Assembly: GCA_021292105.1 (NCBI GenBank)
Contig: CM037871.1
Coordinates: 21,510,057 to 21,574,056, forward strand
DNA length: 64,000 nucleotides
Source: Anadara kagoshimensis
Taxonomy: Eukaryota > Mollusca > Bivalvia > Arcoida > Arcidae
Direction of reading: 5' to 3'
The position numbers were made by a program, and so were the translations under genes. The stretch's first letter is position 1. Each line of letters starts with the position of its first letter. This document shows, one piece after another, positions 11,189-22,641 of the stretch. The notes beneath the pieces were generated by a model that had not been told where the DNA came from, made no database searches, and saw nothing but the letters and a program-made list of their open reading frames with translations.

Positions 11189-11938
11189 GATACGGTGTCC
11201 AATATGTTTGAAGTAGGGACTGGTTACTATGTTTGTTTAACTGACGTAAATCTGACATTAAGATTCCATCAACCATTCTCTACCACGTTTAAATAATACA
11301 CTTGTCTATCAAGCGACACAGAAAATCGTTAATAACAACTCATTTTCCTGCTCTCTGTTAAGTTCAGTCACGTCTATACTCTCAAAAACTAACTTTTAAA
11401 TTGGTCGTGAAAAGTAATGCCAAATCATTTATTTCATTTTGTTTTTATTTTCGCGGTGTCCAAACCTTTGTAGATTTCGTGGATACACCGACAGATGACT
11501 TTACATGTAAATGAAAGAACATCAAGGATTTTATGTAAATTGTCATGTATTTTCAGAAATAAAAATTGTTAAAATTAACAAAATAACATACTGCCTAAAA
11601 TAATGCATTAAAAAATAACACATTCAACAGTAGCAGATGACAATACTAATAATTAATTCATAGTAATAAATTATTAATAAATATATTTCTGCTAAAAACA
11701 CGAATTAATACCCTAACAATTTTTTTTTCTCAATGAAGACGACGAAAAGAAAGGATTGTTGAAAAATGCGATTTCATGTACATTTTTACGTTTATGTTGG
11801 ACTTATACGATGTAAGAATTCTTTGTTGTTGTTAAAATGTTATGGAAATGTTCGTTTTACTAGGGTTACAAATTCCATCACTGCTTTCATATGGAAGCCT
11901 CAGTGACCGAATGGTCTAAAGCGCGTATATACGGATAA
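11189..11938. other. Spacer, no gene seen
   Basis: TTTTTATTTTCGCGG near 11443 may be a family D end remnant. Nothing else recognised. Confidence 0.45.
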
Positions 11939-11984
11939 TTCATATACTATTTAAACGCATTTAATAAAAAATGGTAAATGACAG
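11939..11984. mobile_element. Family C hairpin remnant
   Basis: TCATATACTATTTAAACG and AAAAAATGGTAAATGACAG form a degraded short version of the family C hairpin, next to a family A insertion. Confidence 0.5.
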
Positions 11985-11996
11985 ATCACGACTACA

Positions 11997-12547
11997 CTAC
12001 AGACCTGTCAAAACTTTAACACTGGTGTCGAATCTCGTAACCACTGCGGTAGCTCAGTTGGTAGAGTGCTCGCTCCGTAAGTGGGAGGTCGTGGGTTCGA
12101 ACCCCGGCCGGGTCTGACCCAAGACTTAAAAGTGGGTAGTGACTGTTCTTTCGCCAAGCAATCGGCATTACGAAATGAAAGTCGCGGTTCTTTCGGATGG
12201 GAACCTAAAATAAACGAGGTCCCGTGTCACGGTGGGCTTGGCACCCTGCTGTATAATGCCATCAGCGCAACGCACAGGCAAAATTTCTGCACTTTCGCCT
12301 ATAGCTGGCGACGTCTCGATATAAGTGAAATATTCTTGACTGGGACGTTAAACACCATTACTCAACTCAACTCACTCGAATCTCGTGTCCCTCGTCAGCT
12401 ATATCTTGACAGCTTTTCGGCAGCTGCTATCTGCACTTGGGAGCTTTTTGACCTCTAGCTATCCACATCTCGGCCGCTCCACAGTCGAACTTCGATTTCG
12501 TTTTTGTGTTAGCTGAGTGTTAAACTTTCGAAAGAACTGTTCTGTAG
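11997..12547. mobile_element. Family A element split by a SINE
   Basis: Left end ACAGACCTGTCAAAACTTTAA and right end GTTAAACTTTCGAAAGAACTG bracket family A interior blocks (CAGCTTTTCGGCAG, TAGCTATCCACATCTCGGCC). Removing the SINE1 copy at 12039-12375 and one copy of its target duplication leaves a normal-sized family A element. The SINE therefore inserted into a pre-existing family A copy. Confidence 0.88.
12039..12375 (+). mobile_element. SINE1, full length, nested in family A
   Basis: Head CCACTGCGGTAGCTCAGTTG, B box GGGTTCGAACCCCGG, tail ending CTCAACTCAACTCAC. TCGAATCTCGT (11 bases) lies on both sides at 12028-12038 and 12376-12386. It lacks about 10 bases between GGCTTGGCAC and CCTGCTGTATAATG that the 61428 copy has (TACGCTAGAGAA). 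A 125-codon frame runs through it but is only read-through of the SINE and its host repeat. Confidence 0.95.
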
Positions 12548-13275
12548 GTTCAAATAACACTCGGGCAGATTCTGGTGTGAGAAAGTGTGTCAATTGCTTG
12601 TCGAAGACCGGTGGTTTTTCTCGGAGGTGCTTGTTTAGTCGGCAACTAAGAAATATTTAGTGCTGATATATGTGAAGTTCATATAAGAGGACTGGACGTC
12701 CCTATCAGTGCAAGATTCAACAGTATTTACAAGACCGAAACGCTATCAAGAAGCATCATTCGTACCAGTCTAGTGTGGATATGGACCTTAAACTGTACCA
12801 TGGTAAACATTTATCAAATCATGACAATATTTTGCCGATGTCGTCTTTCCAAAATTTCATTTACTTCCCGACATGGACATAAAAGTTGAATACATGTACG
12901 TTTACGCATACTGTTTCTTGGAAAAGAAACTTGAATTAACGGATGTTTGGAATTTTTCTTTAATTTCTCAAACAAAATACCTAAAAATGAGAATAAAGCA
13001 CTTTTTTATCCCAATGTTTAAATTACGCCGTAATTAACCTTATGATACTGATGTATTTAAAAAGAATCGTCCCGAATTGACCTGAAACTTTGAGAGTTAA
13101 TTATGTCATTTCCCTGGAGAAGCCAGTAGGTCTGTATATAGTGTGTGTAAAGTTGATTGATCTCAGAAGTTAGTTTGGATGACCGTTTTTAATTAAATCT
13201 ATCAAAGACCTATTTATCTGATGAAGACACCAAAGTAGGTTTTCAATAAATCACAGCCAGAGAGCAAACTAAAAC
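12548..13275. other. Spacer, no gene seen
   Basis: No feature recognised. Confidence 0.45.
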
Positions 13276-13482
13276 TACAGTACAGACCTGACCAAAATTT
13301 AACACTGAGCTAACGAAAAGAAGTAAAGTGGCCGAGATATGGACAGATAGTGGTCTAAAAGAGTCAAGAAATAGACAACAGTTGCTGAGGTCTAGATATG
13401 ACCGATAAGGGCTCGAAATGTGCTACCGATTTGGGACTCATTTGTTAGCTTAATGTAAATCTTTCGACAGGCCTGTACTGTA
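13276..13482. mobile_element. Family A element, complete
   Basis: Left end TACAGTACAGACCTGACCAA with AACACTGAGCTAACGAAAAG; right end CTTTCGACAGGCCTGTACTG then TA. The interior is more diverged than in other copies. Confidence 0.85.
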
Positions 13483-13702
13483 AATTTCAGAGTTACCGAA
13501 GGTATTACTTGGAATAATGTCCATTTATCTTTTTGTTCTGTGGAACAATATTTTAACTTAAAAGCTTTTTGGTCATAAAATATTTTGGGTGTGTAATAAA
13601 TGCATTAAACATTTGAGTAGAAAAACAAAATATTTTAACTGGTTGTCCAAAAAAAACCTTATGTAAGTTAATATTCAAAGAAAAAATTGATTTAGTGAAT
13701 TT

Positions 13703-13822
13703 GGGTTAACATCCAAGTCAAGAATATTTCACTTATATCAGGACGTCGTCATCGATAGGTGAAGGTGTAGAAATTTTTAGCAGTGCATTCAGGGCATTGT
13801 GAAGGGAGGATTCTTTAGCGGC
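13703..13822 (-). mobile_element. SINE1 3' fragment, reverse
   Basis: Reads as the reverse complement of the SINE1 3' half: CCAAGTCAAGAATATTTCAC, then ACGTCGTCATCGATAGGTGAAG and AGAAATTTTTAGCAGTGC. The tail and the head are both missing. Confidence 0.7.
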
Positions 13823-14112
13823 TAGCTACACAAAAGAAACAAACAATAGAACATTAAATAACAAAAAAGGGAAGCAAGATAGTATACGCCTATTTTTAGG
13901 GGAGAGGGTATTATGACCCTGTGCTTGTTTTTTTAAAGCTTAATATCGTTTGAACCTTTTCATACGTAATGTTTCGTTGCGAAAATGTTGCATCGAGTCT
14001 TTATCCAAACTACTAGTATCAATTCAGATATTGAATATAAATTAAATGTTTCATTGTTATGGAAAATTATGTTCATGTTCTTATAATTCAATTATAACAA
14101 ACAACAGCCTAT

Positions 14113-14345
14113 AGAGCTGGAGATATCAAAACGGAAATGGCGATGGAAAGGACACACACTGAAGGGAAAAAGAAAAGTCGGAAGACCAAGAAACACCTGG
14201 CGTAGATACTTTCAGTCAGAAGTGGACAGAGAGACCTGGTCAGACTAGCACAGAATAGAACTAGATGGAGGAGTGTGGTCAGTGACCTCTATATACCCCC
14301 CTGGTATCACAGGCATAACTATGCAAGTAAGCAATCCAACTTATA
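14113..14345 (+). pseudogene. LINE ORF2 C-terminal remnant (RTE/CR1-like)
   Basis: Translation from about 14118 gives KRKWRWKGHTLKGKRKVGRP followed by RNTWRRYFQSEVDRETWSD, then a stop. A one-frame shift resumes with LAQNRTRWRSVVSDL. This is the well-known C-terminal end of many non-LTR retrotransposon polyproteins (W-x-GH-LR, K-RGRP-TWRR, LAQDR-WR-VV). The piece has an internal deletion between GHTL and GKRK plus a frameshift, so it is dead. An A-rich stretch follows at about 14348. Clade assignment is tentative. Confidence 0.8.
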
Positions 14346-14639
14346 AAATTTAAAAAAAAATTAAAATGAATTAAAAAAAAACCCAAAACATTTTATGCTT
14401 TTACAACTGTAGTAAAAACAAAATGACATCGGTATAGCGTAGGGATGCAAGTCTCTGTGCGTGTCGTCCATATGCATGATAACATGACGTCAAGAGCTAT
14501 TTCTCACATACAAAACAACAAAAGGTCCGACAAATCAAAATCATCTTTGAAACAAAGATTGATTGAATTGGTATTTTCGTCCCAGTCAATATTATTTGGC
14601 TTGTATCAAAACAAGATATAGGAGAAGTTCCACGCAGTG

Positions 14640-14850
14640 CCGATTGAATGAGGGTGACGTGGGACAGCGTTTTTCAATGTCTTTTTAGAAGGATCTCTAA
14701 TTGCCGAGTACTTGGCGCAGGAACATTCACTACCTATTTTCACGTCTTGTCAGAACCGATCGCGATTGGTGCTTAACCCTCCCCCCCCCCCCCCCTCCAA
14801 CCTTGTACATACTTCGCGAGCACTCTACCAACTGAGCTACCGTATTGGTC
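14640..14850 (-). mobile_element. Diverged SINE1, reverse, with C-rich run
   Basis: CGAGCACTCTACCAACTGAG at 14817 is the complement of the SINE A-box head, and TGCCGAGTACTTGGCGCAGG at 14702 matches the body. The B-box region is replaced by a C-run at about 14777-14796. Confidence 0.65.
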
Positions 14851-15177
14851 TTGAAACAAAAGAGAATTAGATTGTAAATAAAATGCGACATTTATAAACC
14901 ACACACATTCGATCATAGCTGATATATCACGTGATTTGATAATGGCGATTAATTAAATACGTTTTACACGATTTGATTAATTAGTTGTCTAAATCAAAAT
15001 ATATTTTCTCTTCAATAACCTTTAAATGCTTTACAATAAATCACCACATCTTAAAGCTGAAGTTGTTTAAACATTGCATGAAGAAGAATGGTCAATCACT
15101 TCATTTTACTCAATGAATGGTTTGTTTTTAATCCATTCATTTGCTGGTGAGTAAAAGTGGGGCAGTTAAGTGTCCTA

Positions 15178-15294
15178 CAAAAGTACTACAAATCCTGGAT
15201 ACAATTTTGTCATTAATGCCTTGAATGGCCATCCTATGAAAGTGCTTCAAATTCTGGATACAATTTTCTCATTAATGCCTTGAATGGCCATTGT
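15178..15294 (+). repeat. ~59-bp tandem duplication
   Basis: Two units share CTGGATACAATTTT(G/C)TCATT and AATGCCTTGAATGGCCAT, at about 15193-15231 and 15252-15290. Confidence 0.8.
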
Positions 15295-15592
15295 AAAGAA
15301 CTGTATTGTTAAAAATGCGACAGATCTAGTCATGCGGTGTGCATGTTCATCAACCTTTTTTGGCTTGCTTCCCCGGGAAACGTACTGGTTTGCAATACTT
15401 TTCAGTAAGCAAAAACCTTGCATAAGATAGATATATATAACAATAGTATGAGAATGACAAGTTGCCAGTTATGAAACGAATTGCAAAATTCATGCACATA
15501 GCGAATAAATTAATCGAAATGCAATTTATAACAAAATGAATGAAACAAATACACTGAAATTCTACACTCATTCAATTACTGTTTATATATGA

Positions 15593-15887
15593 GTTGAGTT
15601 AAATTGAGTAATGGGGTTTTACGTCCCAGTCAAGAATATTTCACTTATATCGAGACGTCGCCAATTATCGACAAAGGTGCAGAAATTTTGCCTTGCGCTG
15701 ATGGCATTATACAACGGAGTTCTTTATCGTGCTAAGCCTACCAAGACACAGGACCTCGTTTATTTTAAGTTCGAAAGAACCTTGACTTTCATTTTGTAAT
15801 GCAGAGCTCTTGGCGAAAGACCAGTCACTACCCACTTTTAAGTCTTGGATCAAACCCGGCCATGATTCGATCTCACGACCTCCCACT
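15593..15887 (-). mobile_element. SINE1, reverse, head-truncated, with target duplication
   Basis: Starts at the complement of the tail (GAGTTGAGTT...) and runs to CACGACCTCCCACT, so the first part of the tRNA-like head is missing. CTGTTTATATATGA occurs on both sides (15579-15592 and 15886-15899), a 12-15 base target duplication. Another sequence change is GTAATGGGGTTTTACG in place of the usual tail junction. Confidence 0.9.
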
Positions 15888-15970
15888 GTTTATATATGAA
15901 GAACCAGTTGTACTGAATAAGTAGTAAAACGTTTAATTCTAAATAAATACAATGTAAGTACACGATTGTA

Positions 15971-16150
15971 ACCTGACTGTCTATAAATGACACCCAAGGG
16001 AACCAGTAAAAGTGTCATTTATGGACAGGTGGCCTTTATATACAGGTTCAAATAATATGAATAAGGAACAATTGGGAAACAATTCCACTGGCCTTATAAG
16101 CAGGTGATTCTTATATATCAGTGGCCTTTAAGACAGGTTGACTGTATATA
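15971..16150 (+). repeat. Dispersed repeat E, copy 2
   Basis: ACCTGACTGTCTATAAATGA, then GGTGGCCTTTATATACAGGT and GGCCTTTAAGACAGG match the copy at 10274 block by block. The ends are GACTGTCTATAAA and TTAAGACAGGTTGACTGTA, roughly inverted. Confidence 0.7.
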
Positions 16151-16904
16151 AAATTTAGGAACAACAATAAAATACAGTACATGGTATGATCAGCTTACCC
16201 CATCCACACTCTATTTTATAAAAATAAAAAAGTAGCTCATGACATTCATTATTACACATAACAACTAAGACGGAATAAGGTGCAAGTCCTTGCTACAAGA
16301 TTCCAAGAGAGTCTACGCATAATGCTAGAACCGGCATGTCACGTATTGCAGAACATATGTCGTTCTTAGAAACATTCTAATTGTTACAATTGTTATTTCA
16401 AAAAAGGCGATCCTTTAATGAAAACGCGGATTTAGAAATGGTGTATTGCGTACGTGTAAAAAACGGAAAATTAAAGAAAAAACAAACATAATCAGCCGGC
16501 AATACCAGGTATGTTAAAATCCTACACAAATTAAATCCGGAATTAATTCACGCCTTGATAAACGTGTAATCTATATAAAAAGTATCTTCACCCGTGAATG
16601 GTTTCTCTAGTTTGATGTTCAATAGATATGCCCTTATCATAAGAAAGAAACTTTTCATTGGACTAAATTATGCTTAAAGCGTTATTGTTAAATATTTGTT
16701 TATTGCGTGTCCCACAATACATTATCACAAGAATTCTCGCACACAGTTCACGTGTGTCACGCACGCCAACGTAACCCGATAGACTTATACAAATCAAACA
16801 CGTGTCTAATCAGCATAACAGATTATATTTATTTTTAGCATATGTTTTTTTTTAAATTTTGATAATATTAATACATTCTAAAAGTACTGTGGCTTTACTA
16901 TGTA
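16151..16904. other. Spacer, no gene seen
   Basis: No feature recognised. Confidence 0.45.
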
Positions 16905-17196
16905 TCAAACAGAAATATGCAAGTTCATGCATGTACAAATCACAATTCCAAATAGCAAAGTAAAATCTGAGTGAAAACTGACAAATTTAGTTAGAAACGT
17001 GTACTTCCACCAGGGAAGCGAGGCCGGGTTCTCCGGAAGGGTAAACAACACTTGTTATCTAGCTATATAGCTACATGTAGCTTCATCTATTATGAGATAT
17101 GAAGGGAAAATGTGACTGGGATGTCAAATACATGTATATAATTTTGGATGCAGAGACATCATATTTATCAACACTATATTGGATGACGGTCTTAAT
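16905..17196 (-). mobile_element. RT1 3' fragment, reverse, diverged
   Basis: Landmarks in RT1 order on the reverse strand: ATTCCAAATAGCAAAGTAAA, TTCCACCAGGGAAGCGAGGC, CTCCGGAAGGGTAA, TAGCTACATG, GACATCATATTTATCAAC. It covers the C-terminal coding end and 3' untranslated part only. Confidence 0.75.
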
Positions 17197-17728
17197 ACAT
17201 ATTTGAATTTAAACTTATTTTATGATGTTTTAATTCAGTATGACATATGAATACATTCTCGATATAACTATTATCGGGTTTCACTATGCTTCTGCGTCCA
17301 TATTGTCTTGTTTTTAGCTTATTGTCTCTTATTATTGCCAATTGCCTTCAAGTTGTTTATTAGTTAGTTTACAGTCAAAAATTTTACCTGCTTGACACAA
17401 CATGGCCCAGTCGGGTTTCGATCACACAACCCTCTGACCTACATGCATATGTAACCACTTTTTACTTCATACCGACTTGTGTCAAAATTTCCATATTTAC
17501 ACAATTAAATATCTTTGTAAACTTATTAATACTTTATGGGCGTAGCTTCTTAGTAATTAGACTGATAGGAGGTATTTTCAATTCCGTAGCACCCGAACTC
17601 ACTTCCCCACCTGATAAAGCCCGTGTTTTACTTAGTTTGCCAGTTTTCAAAGTTTTTACATTTGTTTTTAAGATTATGTTTAAAACATGAAACGACATGA
17701 TTGTATTTGTTTTGATAAGGCTATTATT
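17197..17728. other. Spacer, no gene seen
   Basis: A tRNA-like fragment may lie at 17410-17450 (GGGTTTCGATCACACAACCC), too weak to call. Confidence 0.4.
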
Positions 17729-17741
17729 TCTGTACATACCA

Positions 17742-18083
17742 CCACTGCGGCAGCTCAATTGGTAAAGTGATCGCTCCATAAGTGGGAGGTCGTGGGTTCG
17801 AAATCCGACCGAGTCTGACCCAAGACTTGAAAGTGGGTAGTGATCTTTCGCCAAGCACTCGGCATTACGAAATAATCAAAGTCACGGTTCTTTCGGATGG
17901 GAACTTAAAATAAACGAGGTCCCGTGTCACGGAAGATCTAGACTTGGCACGATAAAGACCCCTGTTGTATGATGCCATCAGCGCAACGCACAGACAAAAT
18001 TTCTGCACCTACGCCTATAGCTGGCTACGTCTCTATATAAGTGAAATATTCTTGACACCAAAAACACCATTACTCAACTCATC
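17742..18083 (+). mobile_element. SINE1, full length, with target duplication
   Basis: Head CCACTGCGGCAGCTCAATTG through the tail ACTCAACTCATC. TCTGTACATACCA (13 bases) flanks it at 17729-17741 and 18084-18096. B box GGGTTCGAAATCC is mutated, and a small insertion (AAGATCTAGA) sits after GTGTCACGG. Confidence 0.92.
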
Positions 18084-18096
18084 TCTGTACATACCA

Positions 18097-18711
18097 ATAT
18101 GTGCGTGAATTCTTGAGAGTACTACATTATACAAAAAATCTAATAACGGTTATTCAATTTTATTGCACATATTCAAAGCCTAATCAGACACCATTCATGA
18201 TTAAAATTCTATCGGAAATTGATAATTATTGATTTCGTTCACTGAAAAATAAATTTAGTTTTTCCTTATTAGAAAGAAATAGATCTGAATTTTTCAGCAA
18301 AGAATGGATTAAATTACCAATATGTAGCTAATATTTGTACACAATCTTCATGATTTGAAACCATCACGGGTGACATTTCGGTAAACAGCGTGATAATTGT
18401 ATTATATGGATTAACTATCAGTGTGACAAACGTTTACCCTCAAGTATCTTCGATTTATCAGTCTTTCTTCTTAAATTACATATATTGTGTTTACTCAAGC
18501 AAAACACGTGATATAATATAATATATATTTTTCCGAAGCGTTTATAAATAATCAGTTCGCTCAATATGTGTGGCCTGTTTCTCCTTTCATTTTTTGAGTT
18601 CGTTTTGCTTTGTTATTTTCTTCGTTGCTTTGACTATTTTAAAGTAGTTTTCCTGCTTAAATTCCTATACCGGTAATTTAATGAACCATTAACTGTTATA
18701 TAAGTAATATT
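18097..18711. other. Spacer, no gene seen
   Basis: No feature recognised. Confidence 0.45.
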
Positions 18712-18741
18712 CTTTTTTTTTTTTTTTTTTCTTTTTTTTTT
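18712..18741. repeat. Poly-T tract
   Basis: About 28 thymines with a single C interruption, directly against the hairpin element at 18742. Confidence 0.9.
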
Positions 18742-18848
18742 GACCGAGTTTGAGGTGTTAGACCTACGGACCAAAGTATTCCCTAATGCAAGAAACAGCA
18801 GTTTGGTCCTCAGATCCAACATAACGCATATTGACCTCAAACTCGGTC
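18742..18848. mobile_element. 107-bp inverted-repeat element
   Basis: Ends GACCGAGTTTGAGGT and ACCTCAAACTCGGTC are perfect 15-base inverted repeats. A second complementary pair (GGACCAAA and TTTGGTCC) sits further in. Non-coding, MITE-like; no second copy was noticed in the window. Confidence 0.75.
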
Positions 18849-19479
18849 TAAATATCTTTTGTTATACCTTACCTCATAATTTATAATCAATAGGTCAAGG
18901 TTCACGTAGTATTGTCTGAACGGTCTAACATCGAAAAATAATAAATTCTTCTGAAATACTGGATTTTTTTTATTTATTGTATTTGTAGTTAGAGTAATTT
19001 AAAAAGATGCAACGCCAAATTATAATAACTTTCGTCTTGGTCCCAGATTCACAATCATTCGTTAACCGATATTTTCCTTAACTTCAGTTAGCCAAATTGG
19101 ACACCGCAATAATTTTGTTAATTTTCAAAATGTAAAAGAATTTAAAGTGTCATTTCAAAGATCACTACAAGTTGGGACGTATAGTTGGGTTATAATTTAC
19201 CCGATGCTTTATCAAAGCAATGTAATTTTTAAAATTGGGTGGGTTTGTCAACCAGCCAAGTCTAAGAGATTAAGTTCCATAGGACAGAGAAAGGAGAGAA
19301 AACTGTACCACGGATTTCGATAATTGGATATAATCTGTTAGTTACAATGTAGTTATAACCCGTTGTCAGTTACAATAAGCAGAAATCGTGTAGGATTTAA
19401 GGACTAAAATTTAAAACGCCAATTTGATCATGATACTTTATTTTTGATGAGTTTGTAGTGTGTTTTCTTCTAACAAAAA
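18849..19479. other. Spacer with a family B end at 19040-19095
   Basis: GGTCCCAGATTCACAATCAT, then TTTTCCTTAACTTCAGTTAG is one diverged family B terminus; no matching right end was found. Nothing else recognised. Confidence 0.5.
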
Positions 19480-19537
19480 TGACATGTGCTACTTTTGATT
19501 AATTTTCAAATGATACATTCAAAGGTAGCACATGACA
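19480..19537. mobile_element. Family C-like hairpin (GTGCTACTTTTGA variant)
   Basis: TGACATGTGCTACTTTTGAT and TTCAAAGGTAGCACATGACA form the arms. The variant motif GTGCTACTTTTGA replaces ATACCATTTTT of the main family C. A closely similar hairpin is at 39833-39894. Confidence 0.75.
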
Positions 19538-20532
19538 AAAAGGGGGAAAGTTTGTTTTTTAACAAACTCTTCAACCCAAAGGCCAAAAACGTTGTGTTTT
19601 ATTTTTTCACAGAAAAAATAAGATATTGACATTGGCAATGTTTGGTTTGTTTTAAGGTGTGAAATGATACTCCCTTTTGTTCTAATATCTGTCAATCTAT
19701 TTCACACTCCCAACTGCCCTCATGTCTGGATTCCGCGATCAGATCGTTAAATAGGATTATACAGTCTAGGATTAAAGTCTACAGCGAGTAGAGGGCAATG
19801 AATAACGTTATCAAGTGAAATGCTTTAATACAATCTCTAATTAGTTTCTGCAGCTGGATTATTTCATAATATGTAAATAAATATCACAAGTGTAATGATA
19901 TATGTCTTAAAAATAACAAATATTCAAATAAGGTAACATTATACAGAAACGGGAGGAATGTAATTCGATAAGGAAGCCATTTAATGCTTTAAAAATATCA
20001 TCAAAATGCTTCCCGTTCTGTCTCTTGATAATCTTAGCCACAAACCAAACTCTGGACCTTTAGATCGATTGAGACCTTTAGTTCCCAAGTGGAGCCACGG
20101 CACATGAACAATTCATCAAACCATCACCAAACACTTTATCGTAGTACACCAGTTAGCTAAATTGAAGACCATCCATCGATCATATAAACAACTAGTAACA
20201 AGTTGACAGCTTTGTGTATTTTCCAAATGAGTAATTTCACTTTCTTGGTCATTTCCAATGAATCAATTCCAATACTGACAAGATTTTACTTAAACGTATC
20301 CCTTTCTTGTCTTAGAAATAGAAGAACAATTTAGTTGTATAGAAAACAAAGATCGAAACAATATTACATTTCAGCAAAAAATGAAAATGACGGAAATTAC
20401 CCAAAGTGATCTTTGTGTTACCATTAATGAAATAATGTTTTCAGTCTGTTCTAGGGTTGTATAGTTCGACATATGTATGATAAAACGTAATGATTACGCC
20501 TTTTCTGATGATCACAATATTATAGTAAGACA
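19538..20532. other. Spacer, no gene seen
   Basis: No feature recognised. Confidence 0.45.
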
Positions 20533-20613
20533 TACAGTACAGACCTGTCCAAAGTTTAACGAATTTCGTATAATGCCGATTCGGCGGCTCATCAATCCCC
20601 CTGGTTAGACACA

Positions 20614-20669
<56 letters not shown>
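20614..20669. repeat. (CT)n microsatellite, left block
   Basis: Uninterrupted CT dinucleotides on the left side of the truncated SINE1. Confidence 0.95.
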
Positions 20670-20672
<3 letters not shown>

Positions 20673-20868
20673 AAAAGTCACGGTTCTTTTGGATGGGAAC
20701 GGCCGTCAAGATAAACGATGTCCCGTGTCACGATAGGCTTGGCACGCTAAAGAACCCTACTGTATAATGTCATTAACGCAACGCACTGGCAACATTTCTG
20801 CACCTTCGACGTATCGATCTAAGTGAAATATTCTTGACTGGGACGCTAAACACCATTACTCAACTCAA
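20670..20868 (+). mobile_element. SINE1 3' part inserted in (CT)n
   Basis: Starts AATAAAAGTCACGGTTCTTT and ends CACCATTACTCAACTCAACT. The head is missing. CT repeats directly abut both sides, so the microsatellite was the target and forms the flanking duplication. Confidence 0.88.

Positions 20869-20911
<43 letters not shown>
20867..20911. repeat. (CT)n microsatellite, right block
   Basis: CT repeats with one CC interruption directly after the SINE tail. Confidence 0.93.
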
Positions 20912-20912
<1 letters not shown>

Positions 20913-20974
20913 GCTTTTACGTCACTACCCATCCATTCAATTTCTTATCGTTAGCTCAGTGTACTGTTTGTACA

Positions 20975-21560
20975 GAACCAAATGAAACACATGTCCAAAT
21001 CGCAATCCGTGAAGCAAAGTACAAATTTTGACAACCGGCAAATTAAGTTGAACACATGAACTTGGGCAGAAAAGTAAGTCTGGGTACGCCGGAAGGGTAA
21101 GCACCTTCTGTCTAGCTAGCTACATCCGCTACGTGTGAAATGAAATTTGAGAATGAAAGGAACATGGTCCCATGTGACGTCAAATATATCCAGGGTATAA
21201 GTCTAATGTATTGTATAACAGATCGAGTGTATAACATTTCATTATTTTGGATTTTGTTTTTCAGTGAATTTCCCCAAGAGGATTATTTTTTATGAATTAA
21301 AATTTATGTTGAAATGATTGCCTTGTATTGAATTGCTAATAGTTGATGACGTCATAACCGTACAATAACTAACATAAAAATATCAGAGCTCTATATTCCT
21401 ATTTTGGAAGTTATTGTACGGTTTTGATGGCATTAAGCTCCGCCTCCGAGCAGTGTATCACAATTATTGAACATTTTCTATCAAAGAGAAAAAAGCAAGG
21501 TGTGATGCAATTTTGAATACAAAGACGTCATACTTATCAACAATAGCGTGATGATAATTA
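20975..21560 (-). mobile_element. RT1 3' fragment, reverse, with internal insertion
   Basis: The first part (20975-21200) shows CATGTCCAAATCGCAATCCG, GCCGGAAGGGTAAGCACC, CTAGCTAGCTACATCCGC and GACGTCAAATATATCCAGG. The next RT1 landmark, GACGTCATACTTATCAACA, appears only at about 21525. About 300 foreign bases in between contain an inverted repeat. Confidence 0.78.
21356..21423. repeat. Inverted repeat with perfect 15-bp arms
   Basis: AACCGTACAATAACT at 21356-21370 pairs with AGTTATTGTACGGTT at 21409-21423. It lies in the segment that interrupts the RT1 fragment. Confidence 0.8.
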
Positions 21561-22128
21561 AAAGTTAGTCAGATGTGCCGCGTGACAAGTAATAAATGAA
21601 GGTGTAATGGCGTTTTTACGACCCCACCAAGATTTTTGTCCTTTAACATCGAGTCGATCAGTTACAGGACGGTTGCGTACCCACCAACAAACTTCATTCA
21701 TCAAACACTTTCTAACACTATGATATGTCCAAATAGAATTCGAATTTACCTTGTTATGATCAGTACGCTACATGTATAAGCCTGCTAAAGACCATTCGAT
21801 CGTCGAACTCCAGTAGAAAAAGACACAAGAAACCCGGGGGTACATAAAAAGGTAGACATGCAACGCCACAGTTACTTAAACCCATCCAAAGATTTTCCTC
21901 AGATATATGCAAAAAATGAACTTATGAGTTCTAACAAAATCCCCTAATATAAATGGGGTGGTCAGAAACATACAATGTATAGTAATTACTTTGTTTATCT
22001 GTTAATAGGGGAAACCCGCTAAGAAAACTAGAACTTTCCTTGGAAGCTAAATACCCCGTTCCCAACTAAGATCTAGTCTTGTGACCTTTAACTACATACC
22101 TAAATACCGTGGATAGCACCCATTTGGA
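21561..22128. other. Spacer, no gene seen
   Basis: No feature recognised. Confidence 0.45.
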
Positions 22129-22445
22129 CTAATCCCCATTTTTAAAGTATACCAAATGCCAGAGAATTTCAAAGCACAGCGAGTTTATCATAAGCACCAA
22201 TATAAGGCTACCAGAAGCGCAAATGGTTTTCCCATACATTACCCCTGCTTTAACTCGAGCACATGTATATGTATGCGACACATCGTCTCGTGTTAAACGT
22301 TCGTATACATATGTGCCATATTTGAATAAAATCAATCCATAAATGAGAAAGTTATGTTCGGACATAATTTTACAATGACAGACAGACAGGCGAATGGGAA
22401 GACGGACAGACATGGTAATTCCTATATTACCCCCTGTAGGGTATA
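22129..22445. repeat. Dispersed repeat with CATGGTAATTCCTATATTACC
   Basis: Contains GACAGACAGACAGG and ends TACCCCCTGTAGGGTATAAA. Similar in style to 6485-6905 (opposite strand) and to 48115-48310. The ends are uncertain. Confidence 0.4.
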
Positions 22446-22641
22446 AAAACCTTGAAACTACGATACTACGGATTTTTGAGCAATAAAATTGTATGCTGGT
22501 TGATACCTATATTATGATAAAGTTGATAAATGATACAAACATATGTAAATCTTTTTTGGGTGTCAATCACGTCTGTGATGGAAGTGACGTGATAGCGACA
22601 TCATATACATACTTCTAAAATGTTTTACAAGTAAGAATATG

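Larger units (their letters stand above)
20533..20966. mobile_element. Family A element split by (CT)n and a SINE
   Basis: Left end TACAGTACAGACCTGTCCAA and right end TCGTTAGCTCAGTGTACTG. The interior is interrupted by a (CT)n block that itself holds a truncated SINE1, so three layers are stacked. Confidence 0.8.

Noticed and set aside
12081-12458. 125-codon open frame
   Set aside because: It is read-through of a SINE1 copy and its family A host; a related 61-codon frame occurs in the SINE1 copy at 61471 and its translation follows the tRNA-like head.
17534-17854. 106-codon reverse frame
   Set aside because: Half of it is SINE1 antisense and the rest has no recognisable domain.
20441-20671. 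Arg-Glu repeat protein
   Set aside because: Translation of the (CT)n microsatellite.
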